Notes under the pieces: model-generated | What the model was told of the DNA's origin: nothing | The model's input: only the letters and a program-made list of their open reading frames with translations | Database searches by the model: none | Made by a program: the position numbers and the translations under genes | From: Paraburkholderia guartelaensis | GTDB taxonomy: Bacteria; Pseudomonadota; Gammaproteobacteria; Burkholderiales; Burkholderiaceae | Length of the DNA: 32,063 bases | Direction of reading: 5' to 3' | NCBI RefSeq assembly: GCF_004353905.1 | Contig: NZ_SMOD01000063.1 | Location: 1-32,063, forward strand | In this document: positions 15,220-22,915 of the stretch, in pieces | Layout: each line of letters starts with the position of its first letter | Numbering within the stretch: position 1 is the first letter of the stretch

Positions 15220-16263
15220 ATGACTACCGTAACGAATGCCACGACGCATGCCGCGTCCCCGTATCAGCTCGATCTTTCGCGGCATGCGCGCCGCACACTG
15301 CTGGAAGGACCCACGCTGATCCAGCCCTTGCCGCGACTAAGCCACGAACTTGGGGGCGTGAATGTCTATGTCAAGCGCGACGATCTGACCGGCCTCGGCG
15401 GCGGCGGCAACAAGCTGCGCAAGCTCGAGTTCCTGGTGGGCGAAGCGCTGGCTGCGGACGCGGACACCATCATCACCGTGGGCGCGCGCCAGTCGAACCA
15501 TGCGCGCTTGACGGCGGCCGCGGCGGCACAAGCAGGCTTGCAGTGCGAACTCGTGCTCACGCGCGCCGTGCCGCGCGACGACTTCGAGTATCTGGAGAAC
15601 GGCAACATCCTGCTCGACGACCTGCTCGGCGCACGCGTGCACGATTTGCCCGGCACAGCGAATGCGCTGGAGTTCGCCCAGGCGCGTGCCGACGAGTTGC
15701 GTGGCCAGGGCCGCAAGGTCTACGTGTGCCCGCTGGGCGGGTCGAGCCCGGTGGGATGTCTGGGCTACGCGGCGTGTGCCGCCGAGATCATGACGCAGGC
15801 CCATGCGCAGGGATTGAGCTTCACGCGCATCGTCGTGCCCAACGGCAGCGGCGGCATGCACGCGGGGCTCGCCGCCGGCTTCGCGGCGCTGGGCATCGAG
15901 CCGAGCCTCGTGCTTGCATACACCGTCCTCGCGAAGGCCGAGCAGGCCCATGCCACAACGCTCGAAAAGGCCAGCAAGACGCTCGAACTGATCGATCCGG
16001 CGCGACGTATCGAGGGCCAGTCGATCGTGATCGACGAAGCACAACTCGGCGACGGCTACGGCATTCCGACCGACGCGATGCGCGAAGCCGTGCGGCTCGT
16101 CGCTTCGAAAGAAGGCCTGTTGATCGACCCCGTGTACGGCGGCAAGACGTTCGCCGGTCTCGTGCAAGCCGCGCGATCGGGACGTTTTGCACGCGGCGAG
16201 AACGTCCTCTTCGTCATGACTGGCGGCTTACCGGGCCTGTTTGCTTATCGCAGTGCGTTTTGA
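15220..16263 (+). CDS. D-cysteine desulfhydrase-like PLP-dependent enzyme
   Basis: From ATG 15220 the protein is 347 residues; longer frames upstream lack family similarity. It belongs to the fold-type II PLP family that includes D-cysteine desulfhydrase and ACC deaminase. The block YVKRDDLTGLGGGGNKLRKLE carries the PLP lysine K65, and GARQSNHARLTAAAAA is the pyridine/phosphate loop. Further motifs are NGSGGMHAG and VYGGKTFAGL. The GLGGGGNK form fits D-cysteine desulfhydrase (D-Cys to pyruvate, H2S and NH3) better than ACC deaminase, which has a different segment there; L-cysteate lyase is an alternative. A SnoaL-like gene follows 54 bp downstream on the same strand. Confidence 0.87.
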   Translation: MTTVTNATTHAASPYQLDLSRHARRTLLEGPTLIQPLPRLSHELGGVNVYVKRDDLTGLGGGGNKLRKLEFLVGEALAADADTIITVGARQSNHARLTAAAAAQAGLQCELVLTRAVPRDDFEYLENGNILLDDLLGARVHDLPGTANALEFAQARADELRGQGRKVYVCPLGGSSPVGCLGYAACAAEIMTQAHAQGLSFTRIVVPNGSGGMHAGLAAGFAALGIEPSLVLAYTVLAKAEQAHATTLEKASKTLELIDPARRIEGQSIVIDEAQLGDGYGIPTDAMREAVRLVASKEGLLIDPVYGGKTFAGLVQAARSGRFARGENVLFVMTGGLPGLFAYRSAF

Positions 16264-16317
16264 TGCGTCGCTCGACGCATTCGAGGATCGTCGAACTGAA
16301 CAACGAGGGAGTCCACG

Positions 16318-16704
16318 ATGACCGATGACGAACGTGCAATTCGAGAGCTGGTGCAAACCTGGATGGAGGCCAGCCGCGCCGGCGACACGGCCAAGGTGCT
16401 GAGCCTGATGACCGACGACGTGGTGTTCACGGTGCCCGGCCAGGAGCCGTTCGGCAAGGCCGCGTTCGCCGCGGCTTCGCAAGCGCAACAAGACATGCGC
16501 ATAGAGGGCACGGCTGAGATCGTAGAACTGCAAGTGCTGGGCGATTGGGCCTTTTTGCGCAATCGCATCGACATCTCCATCACGCCGCCAGGCGCAGCCC
16601 AGCCGATGCGGCGTGCCGGCTACACGCTCACGCTGGTGCGCAAGGATGCGAGCGGTCGCTGGCTGCTCGCGCGTGACGCCAATCTCGTTGCACCGAAAGC
16701 GTAA
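16318..16704 (+). CDS. SnoaL-like / DUF4440 (SgcJ/EcaC-type) small protein
   Basis: A 128-residue protein with a good Shine-Dalgarno (GAGGGAG, six bases before ATG). It has the NTF2-like cone-fold pattern: helical start DERAIRELVQTWMEASRAGD, LSLMTDDVVFTVPGQEPF, and the ending strands GYTLTLVRKDASGRWLLARDAN. Members are often named SgcJ/EcaC family oxidoreductases, but most are of unknown activity. It follows the PLP enzyme by 54 bp and may be co-transcribed; no functional link is clear. A short GC stem (16711-16726) lies just after it without a U-tract. Confidence 0.85.
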   Translation: MTDDERAIRELVQTWMEASRAGDTAKVLSLMTDDVVFTVPGQEPFGKAAFAAASQAQQDMRIEGTAEIVELQVLGDWAFLRNRIDISITPPGAAQPMRRAGYTLTLVRKDASGRWLLARDANLVAPKA

Positions 16705-16793
16705 ATCCGCCGCCGCGAACGCGGCGATTGTCGCGCAAACCACAATCCGGCACCCGCGCGCCACGCCGCCAGCCGCGCGGGCACGCGCGCTTG

Positions 16794-16809
16794 CTTTCAG
16801 CGCTGAAAG
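16794..16809. promoter_or_regulatory. Perfect 16-bp palindrome upstream of hydrolase gene
   Basis: CTTTCAGCGCTGAAAG is fully self-complementary and lies about 140 bp before the start of the alpha/beta hydrolase. It could be a dimeric regulator site. No cognate regulator is adjacent. Confidence 0.4.
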
Positions 16810-16949
16810 AGAACAGCCCCGCCCGGCGGGCCTCGCCGCGTTACGCCCCTTTTTAGAATCAGAAAACCTTATCGATTCCTTCAGTTTATTGAGTTTCCCT
16901 TAATCGTGCGCTTGCGGCAAAGTGACGCTCATACGCTCGGAGCCACTCC

Positions 16950-17804
16950 TTGAACCAACGCATCGATCCCTCTTTACTCGCCGCGCCCGACCTGTCGTAC
17001 GCCACGTTGCACTCGGGCATTGCCCTGCCGTTCCTCGAGCGCGGCGATGGCGAGCCGCTGCTGTTCGTCCATGGATCGCTCTGTGATTACCGCTACTGGA
17101 TGCCGCAGCTCAACGGCCTGTCGGAGCATTTCCGCTGCATCGCGCCGAGCCTGAGCCACTACTGGCCCGCGGCGGACGCCTGCATCCAGGGCGATTTTGG
17201 CTGGGAGAGCCACGTTACCGAGCTGGCCGATTTCATCACCGCGCTCGGCCTCGAATCGGTGCACCTCGTGGGCCATTCGCGTGGCGGCTGTGTGGCGTGG
17301 CATCTCGCGCGCCGCTATCCGCGCCTCGTGCGCACGCTGGTGCTGGCCGACCCGGGCGGTCCGCTCTCGCGCGTGGACGACGACGAAGCCGCGCTGCCTC
17401 CCGCCACCAACGCACTGCGCACGCGCGCAGCCGACCTCATCCACGCCGGCGACGTCGAAGCGGGACTCGAGTTGTTCGTTGACTCCGTGAGCGTGCCGGG
17501 TGCCTGGAAGAAAGGCTCGGCGGCGTTTCGCCAGATGGCCATCGCCAACGCCACGACGCTGCCCAAGCAGTTGCAGGACCCGCTGCCGCCTTATGCGCCG
17601 CGCGCCGCCGGCGAGATCAAGTGCCGCACGCTGCTGATCGACGGCCAGCGCAGCCCGCTCATGTTCCGCAACAACGTCGAAGCGCTGGACGAGTGGATCG
17701 AGTTCGCACGGCGCGTCACGATCAAGGGCGCCACGCACGGCATGAATGGCACGCACCCCGACCTCTTCAACACCCACGTCCATACCTTCATCACGCAAGG
17801 TTGA
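16950..17804 (+). CDS. Alpha/beta hydrolase
   Basis: A 284-residue protein beginning with TTG at 16950 (GGAG eight bases upstream). The fold markers are PLLFVHGSLCDYRYW, the nucleophile elbow GHSRGGC with its Ser, LADPGG after strand 6, LLIDGQRSP at the acid position and the closing His in GATHGMNGTHPDLF. These fit a cytosolic hydrolase of the epoxide hydrolase/haloperoxidase-like superfamily. The substrate is unknown. It converges with the cytochrome P450 gene with 4 bp between stops. Confidence 0.88.
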   Translation: MNQRIDPSLLAAPDLSYATLHSGIALPFLERGDGEPLLFVHGSLCDYRYWMPQLNGLSEHFRCIAPSLSHYWPAADACIQGDFGWESHVTELADFITALGLESVHLVGHSRGGCVAWHLARRYPRLVRTLVLADPGGPLSRVDDDEAALPPATNALRTRAADLIHAGDVEAGLELFVDSVSVPGAWKKGSAAFRQMAIANATTLPKQLQDPLPPYAPRAAGEIKCRTLLIDGQRSPLMFRNNVEALDEWIEFARRVTIKGATHGMNGTHPDLFNTHVHTFITQG

Positions 17805-17808
17805 GACG

Positions 17809-19284
17809 TCAGTCACGGCCCGGTTGATACGTCGTTTGTGGTCGACGCGACTCAACCGTTGGCCGCAATTCCAGCCGCACCGGCATGCGGTTTGGCACCA
17901 TCGCGAACGCCGTGATCTCCTCGATCGTCGAGGGATCGACGGCCAGCTTCACCTTGAAGCGGTTCATCAGCGTGGAGAGCACGAGGCGCATTTCCATGGC
18001 GGCCAGATGCCGCCCCGGACACACACGCGGCCCCGCGCCAAACTGCACCCACGCACGCGGATCGTGCACACGCGCATCGACACTCGCATGGCCACGCAGC
18101 CAGCGCTCGGGATCGAAGCGCCCCGGCTGCGAGTAGTGGCGCGCATCGAGCATGGGTGGACGCGTGAGGAAAAACATCTTCGAACCGGCGGGCAACGCGA
18201 CGTCGCCCACCTGCACATTCTCTATGGGCTCGAACGCCATGATCGCGGCCACCGGACGCAAGCGCAGCGTTTCGTTGCACACGGCTTCGAACAGATCCAG
18301 GCCCTTCACGAGGCCGTAGTCCGGACACACCGCATGTGCGCCCAACACCGCGTGCGCTTCGCTCGCGAGGCGCTGCTGCAGCGGTTCGTCGGCGCTTAGA
18401 TAGTAGAGCGACCACGCGAGCGCATTGGCCGTAGTGTCCTCGCCCGCCAGCAGCAGCGTGAGCACGTTCGCGGCGATGATGTCGTCAGTCACGTCTGAGC
18501 CTGGCGCATCGCGCAGCGCGAGCATCGCTTCGAGCAGATGGCGCGGCGTATCCGACGGCTCGTCGCGCATGCGCTCGCGCGAGCGCGCCATCATGCCGCG
18601 GATCGTGCGATGCACTTCGGCGAGCGCCCGGTCCGTGCGGCGGTCGCGCGGCAAACGCACATAGCGCCAGTACGGGAACGGCGCGTTCACGCGATGCATG
18701 AGCGTCGGGAAGATCTGCGCGAGATGCTCCTGAATGACGCCGCGCTCCTGTTCGAGCGTGCGCGGGTCTTCGCCGAATGCGAGCGCGCTCGTCACATCCA
18801 CCGTGTAACGCTTGAGGTCGTCGGTCATCTCGACCACGTCGCCATGCTCGGCCGCGCGTTGCCAACGGTCGTGCAGACGCGCCGTGATCGCTTGCAGCGT
18901 GGGATAGAACGCGCGGATGTGCGGCACGGAAAGCGCCTGCATGACGAGCCGGCGCTGCGGCTCCCATGCCGCGCCTTCAGCCGAGAACACGCCGTTGCAG
19001 CCGATTTCGGCGAGCACGGGTTCGAGCGACGCGTAACGCCGGTAGCGATGCGGACGCTCGCGCATCACGCTCTGGCTCAGCTCCGCGTCGCTCCATACCG
19101 TGACCGGCATGCCGCAGATCTGGAAACGATACGGCGTGCCGAGTTCCTCCGCCCACTGTTCGAGCACGCGATGCAGCTTAGGCGCGTTCAACTGATGCAG
19201 ATTGCCGATGAGCGGCAAGCCGCGCGGGCATGGCAGGTCGCGCACCTGACGCAGGCGCTGGGCGGAGGATGCGGCGGTGTCCAT
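17809..19284 (-). CDS. Cytochrome P450
   Basis: A 491-residue P450 of the class resembling CYP4/CYP102-type enzymes. The Pro-rich start CPRGLPLIGNL is followed by the I-helix LLLAGEDTTANALAW with the acid/Thr pair (E282, D283, T284), the K-helix ETLRLRP (E338, R341), DPERWL, and the heme loop FGAGPRVCPGRHLAAME with thiolate ligand C422. All catalytic parts are intact, so it should be an active monooxygenase of unknown substrate. No ferredoxin or reductase gene is adjacent. The start is 24 bp after the YceH stop on the same strand and has no clear Shine-Dalgarno, so translational coupling to yceH is possible. Confidence 0.93.
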   Translation of the reverse strand: MDTAASSAQRLRQVRDLPCPRGLPLIGNLHQLNAPKLHRVLEQWAEELGTPYRFQICGMPVTVWSDAELSQSVMRERPHRYRRYASLEPVLAEIGCNGVFSAEGAAWEPQRRLVMQALSVPHIRAFYPTLQAITARLHDRWQRAAEHGDVVEMTDDLKRYTVDVTSALAFGEDPRTLEQERGVIQEHLAQIFPTLMHRVNAPFPYWRYVRLPRDRRTDRALAEVHRTIRGMMARSRERMRDEPSDTPRHLLEAMLALRDAPGSDVTDDIIAANVLTLLLAGEDTTANALAWSLYYLSADEPLQQRLASEAHAVLGAHAVCPDYGLVKGLDLFEAVCNETLRLRPVAAIMAFEPIENVQVGDVALPAGSKMFFLTRPPMLDARHYSQPGRFDPERWLRGHASVDARVHDPRAWVQFGAGPRVCPGRHLAAMEMRLVLSTLMNRFKVKLAVDPSTIEEITAFAMVPNRMPVRLELRPTVESRRPQTTYQPGRD

Positions 19285-19308
19285 GGCGCGACGGCGGCGT
19301 GAAGGCGC

Positions 19309-20019
19309 TCAGTCGAGCGACATGCCCAGCTCGGCGGCCATGCGCGCGACGAGCGTTTGCAGGCGCGCGACTTCATCGGCGAGGCGCTGCTGTTCGGCGC
19401 GTACCGCTTCGAAGTCCGCGAGCGAAACGCTCTCGCCGGCCTCCTCGCGCGCCCCGGGCGCGATGGTCCCCGCTGCGACGAAACTCGCCGTGTTGACCTC
19501 GCCGCACAGCAGATGCATCCAGCGGCTTTCGCGCTCGCCCGGCGCGCGCGGCAGCTTCACGACGAGCGGCGGTTCGCGTTCGGCCAGTTCTTCCAGGAAG
19601 CCTTCGACCGACGAGACATCGGCGAATCCGTGCAGGCGCGACGAGTTCAGGCGCAATTCCGCCGCCGTCTGCGCGCCGCGCAGCAGCAGCACGGTCAGGA
19701 GCGCAACGGCCTGGCTCGGCACGCCGAGCACGCGGTTCAGGTTGTGCTCGAAGCGCGGCACGCGGCTGCTGCTGCCTTCGAACACGAGGCTCAGCAGCTT
19801 GAGGTCTTCGATGGCGGCCAGGACTTCGGCTTCGCTCACATTCATGACCGGAGTACGCGCGGTCTTCTGGTTGCAGCCGAGCGTGAGCGCGTTGAGCGAG
19901 AGCGGATAGGTGTCGGGCACCGTGTGCTGCTTTTCGACCAGCACGCCGACGATACGCGCCTCGATGGGCGAGAGCGCGCGCAAGGCGCGCGGCGAGGAAG
20001 CATCGGCAGGAGAATTCAT
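19309..20019 (-). CDS. YceH / DUF480 family protein
   Basis: From ATG 20019 the protein is 236 residues; ATG 20067 would add 16 with no family match. It matches YceH: LSPIEARIVGVLVEKQHTVPDTYPLSLNALTLGCNQKTARTPVM, LLLRGAQTAAELR, RLHGFADVSSVEGFLEEL and the ending block ESRWMHLLCGEV. The family has a winged-helix-like fold; function is unknown. The C-terminus adds a coiled-coil (EAVRAEQQRLADEVARLQTLVARM). The cytochrome P450 gene follows 24 bp downstream. Confidence 0.9.
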   Translation of the reverse strand: MNSPADASSPRALRALSPIEARIVGVLVEKQHTVPDTYPLSLNALTLGCNQKTARTPVMNVSEAEVLAAIEDLKLLSLVFEGSSSRVPRFEHNLNRVLGVPSQAVALLTVLLLRGAQTAAELRLNSSRLHGFADVSSVEGFLEELAEREPPLVVKLPRAPGERESRWMHLLCGEVNTASFVAAGTIAPGAREEAGESVSLADFEAVRAEQQRLADEVARLQTLVARMAAELGMSLD

Positions 20020-20114
20020 GGGCAGATCAGTCCGCTGTGTTTCGGTTGGAATCAGGCGTTCGATCATACGCGCGCCGGGCTTCCTGCAGAAGTCACGCGT
20101 CGCTCAGTCCGCGC

Positions 20115-22910
20115 TCAGCCCGCGAGCAGCTTCAGCCCCGCCGGAAGCGCCTCGCCGAACACCCGGCCCGTGTCCGCCGTATCGAGCGCGACGACTTCGC
20201 GCACCATCGTGACCCACGTGGGCGGCCCGTTCGCCGACTCCATGCGGCGCGCCACGGTTTCGCGCAACTCGGCGGGCAGGTCGCGCGAACGGTCGCCCGT
20301 CATGCGCGCGATTTGCGCGGCGGCGAACATCGCCGGTTCGATCTTCTTCCAGTCGAGCGCGAGAATCGCGTCGAGCCACAGCGCTGCGGTTTGCGGCGGC
20401 ACCACGCCGTGCGCGCTGCCGTAGAACGGCTGGCGCGCGCCGATGCGGCCCACGGCCCACCACGTCTGATGATTCTCGGAAGGCTTCTGGAGCCGCTGCA
20501 ACAGCCGCTCGCCGATCTCGATCTTGCGCTCGGCCGCAATCTGTTCGAGCGACGCATAGAGCCGGATCATGTCCGGCACGCCAAGTTTCGCGGGGTCGAA
20601 GGGCAGCTTGTGGCGCTTCGACCCGGCGGCCTCTTCGAGGTACGTCATCGCCTCCAGCACCTCGTGCTGCTGCGCCTCGTTCAGGCCGCCCGCCGCGCGC
20701 CGCCAGAGCGTCCACCACTCCGACCACACCTGGCCTTCGTTGACGAACTGAATGCCGTCGTCGAAGAGCGACCAGAGTTGCTCGACGCGCCATTCGTCCA
20801 GCGGATAGCCGAAGCCGGGACGCAGGCAGAAGCCGGCGAGGTTGAGCCACAGGCGTTCGTGATCGGCGGAGCGCCGGCGTTTGCCCGCGCGTTCCCAGAG
20901 CGCGCCGAACAGCTCGCGCAGGAGCGGGCCATCCCAGTTCTGGCGCGGCCCGAGCCGCTCTTCGAGATGCGCGCGTAAGCGCTTCACTTCCTTCGCGTCG
21001 ACCTTGACGGAGCGCGCACCGAACACGCGTTCGATCGCTTCGATGGCTTCGTCGAGGGCCGCGTGGCGCGACTCGCCGTTCATCGCGCCTGCGCCGCCTT
21101 CGTGCTCCGCGCGGCGCAGTGCGAATTCGAGCAGCCAGCGCTGCGAGGCGTCGTCGGTGGCGATGCAGTGCATCTCCAGCGTGCCGACTTCGGTGAGCGC
21201 GGTCGTGAGCTTGACGGGGCGCTCGCGCGCCGTCTTTGCATCGCCGCCTGCGGGCACCACGGTCGCGAGCGGCGGCAGACGCACGAAGTCGCCCGCCACA
21301 AGGTCGGCCAGCTCGCCGGGTTGCCATGCGGTGTCGGTCACCGTCGACGCGAGGTGGAACTGCACCGGCTGGCCCAGTTGCAATGCGAACGTGCGGTCGT
21401 CCAGATGCAGCTCGTGGCCTTCCTCCGTGCCGCGCGGCAGGACGCACACGCCGCGCGGAGCGGCATCGGCTCCGGCTCCTTCATCGAGCACGAGAAAGTA
21501 GCTGCGCGGCGAGCCGCCGCCAATACGCGGCGCGTTGCCTGCCCGAGCAAGCGCATAGGCGACGGCGCCACGCGCGACAGCCACGTCGGGCTGATTGTTT
21601 TGCAGCACGTTGAGGGGCTCGCCGCGCCACGTGCCGAGCGTATCGGCCAGACGCTGCGCAAGCGAGCGAGCGCGGAACACGCCGCCGTTGAGCAGCAGCG
21701 CGTCGGGCATGGGCAGCGCGGTTTCCGTTTCACCGGAAGCACCAGAAGAACCGAGCGCCTCGCGCGACTGCGCGGCGAAGCGCTGCAAAAACGCCGCGAT
21801 ATGGCGCGTGATGGCCGGATCGGCGGCATAGGGCAAGCCGAACTCGACGATCGCCGCGCGCGAGCGGCGCGGCAGGTCGCCGGCGGTGCCCATCGGGAAG
21901 AAGCCGTCCACCACGATCTGCGCGACTTCCTCGCGGCCGAGCTGCGTGGTGCGCGCACCGCCCACCAGACGCGCACCCGCGCCGAGCAGCGTGATCGGCA
22001 CGGACTCGGGCGCGTTGGCGTCGAGCAACTGCTCCTTCGCGACGCGGCAGCGCTCCACGAGCTGCGAAAGGCTCGCGGCGCTCAGGCGCGTTTGCGCGTT
22101 CGCGAGCCGGCTTTCCGCCAGATGCGCGAGCGCGAGATCCATGTTGTCGCCGCCGAGCATCAGATGATTGCCCACGCCTATGCGCGTGAGCTGCGGCTCG
22201 CCGCCCTCGAACTGCACCTTGATGAGCGTGAGGTCGGTCGTGCCGCCGCCCACGTCGCACACGAGCACGAGACGCGACGCGCCTAGCTCCGCATCGAGAG
22301 TCGCGCGATGGTGATACAGCCAGTCGTAGAACGCGGCCTGCGGTTCTTCGAGCAGGCGTAGCGCGGGCAATTTCGCCATGCGCGCCGCTTCGAGCGTGAG
22401 CGCACGCGCGCCGTCGTCGAACGAGGCGGGCACGGTGAGCACCACGTCCTGATCTTCGAGCGGCGCATGCGGGAAACGATGGTTCCACGCGGCGCGCACG
22501 TGCGCGAGATAGCTCGCGCTCGCGGCCACCGGCGAAACCTTGGCGACGTCGTCGGGCGCACCCCACGGCAGGATCGGCGCGAGTCGGTCCACCGCCGCAT
22601 GCGAGAGCCAGCTTTTCGCGCTCGCTACGAGCCGGCCGGGCACCTGCGCACCGAGTGTGCGCGCGAGTCGGCCGATGACGGCTTCGTCGCCGGGCGTTGG
22701 CGCGCTCCACGGCAAGCGCAGATCGCCCGCCGCAAGCTCGCCCGCCGCCGGGTGATAACGCGCGGAAGGCAGCATCTTTTCCGCGCCCACTTCCCCGAGG
22801 CCGGTGAGCTGCTCCACGTCGAACACGCGGATGGCGTCGCCGCCTGCCTCCACGTACGCCACGACGGTATTGCTCGTCCCCAGGTCGATGCCGACGACGT
22901 ATTGCTTCAT
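20115..22910 (-). CDS. Hsp70-like ATPase fused to a DUF3731-type C-terminal domain
   Basis: A 931-residue protein. The N-terminal ATPase has phosphate-1 motif GIDLGTSNTVVAY (7-19), EEPQAAF (connect 1) at 188-194, phosphate-2 motif CDVGGGTTDLTL (218-229), GGDNMDLA and the adenosine motif LLNGGVFRA. A long C-terminal helical region (about 640-931, with RLWLNLAGFCLRPGFGYPLDEWR and WSEWWTLWRRAAGGL) matches the DUF3731 type rather than the DnaK lid. The ATPase has A-R (R84) where DnaK has the catalytic A-K (K70). It starts 5 bp after the preceding Hsp70 gene and ends the operon. Its partner may be the upstream Hsp70; no DnaJ or GrpE gene is here. Confidence 0.9.
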   Translation of the reverse strand: MKQYVVGIDLGTSNTVVAYVEAGGDAIRVFDVEQLTGLGEVGAEKMLPSARYHPAAGELAAGDLRLPWSAPTPGDEAVIGRLARTLGAQVPGRLVASAKSWLSHAAVDRLAPILPWGAPDDVAKVSPVAASASYLAHVRAAWNHRFPHAPLEDQDVVLTVPASFDDGARALTLEAARMAKLPALRLLEEPQAAFYDWLYHHRATLDAELGASRLVLVCDVGGGTTDLTLIKVQFEGGEPQLTRIGVGNHLMLGGDNMDLALAHLAESRLANAQTRLSAASLSQLVERCRVAKEQLLDANAPESVPITLLGAGARLVGGARTTQLGREEVAQIVVDGFFPMGTAGDLPRRSRAAIVEFGLPYAADPAITRHIAAFLQRFAAQSREALGSSGASGETETALPMPDALLLNGGVFRARSLAQRLADTLGTWRGEPLNVLQNNQPDVAVARGAVAYALARAGNAPRIGGGSPRSYFLVLDEGAGADAAPRGVCVLPRGTEEGHELHLDDRTFALQLGQPVQFHLASTVTDTAWQPGELADLVAGDFVRLPPLATVVPAGGDAKTARERPVKLTTALTEVGTLEMHCIATDDASQRWLLEFALRRAEHEGGAGAMNGESRHAALDEAIEAIERVFGARSVKVDAKEVKRLRAHLEERLGPRQNWDGPLLRELFGALWERAGKRRRSADHERLWLNLAGFCLRPGFGYPLDEWRVEQLWSLFDDGIQFVNEGQVWSEWWTLWRRAAGGLNEAQQHEVLEAMTYLEEAAGSKRHKLPFDPAKLGVPDMIRLYASLEQIAAERKIEIGERLLQRLQKPSENHQTWWAVGRIGARQPFYGSAHGVVPPQTAALWLDAILALDWKKIEPAMFAAAQIARMTGDRSRDLPAELRETVARRMESANGPPTWVTMVREVVALDTADTGRVFGEALPAGLKLLAG

Positions 22911-22915
22911 CGTAC

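Noticed and set aside
15171..16328. 385-codon frame overlapping the D-cysteine desulfhydrase-like gene
   Set aside because: It is a plus-one frame of the PLP enzyme with Arg-rich product and no motif.
16711..16726. CGCCGC/GCGGCG stem after the SnoaL-like gene as a terminator
   Set aside because: Only six base pairs with a tetraloop and no following U-tract; this is not enough to call in GC-rich DNA.
21063..22286. 407-codon plus-strand frame opposite the second Hsp70 gene
   Set aside because: It lies wholly antisense to the ATPase domain and has no recognisable motif.
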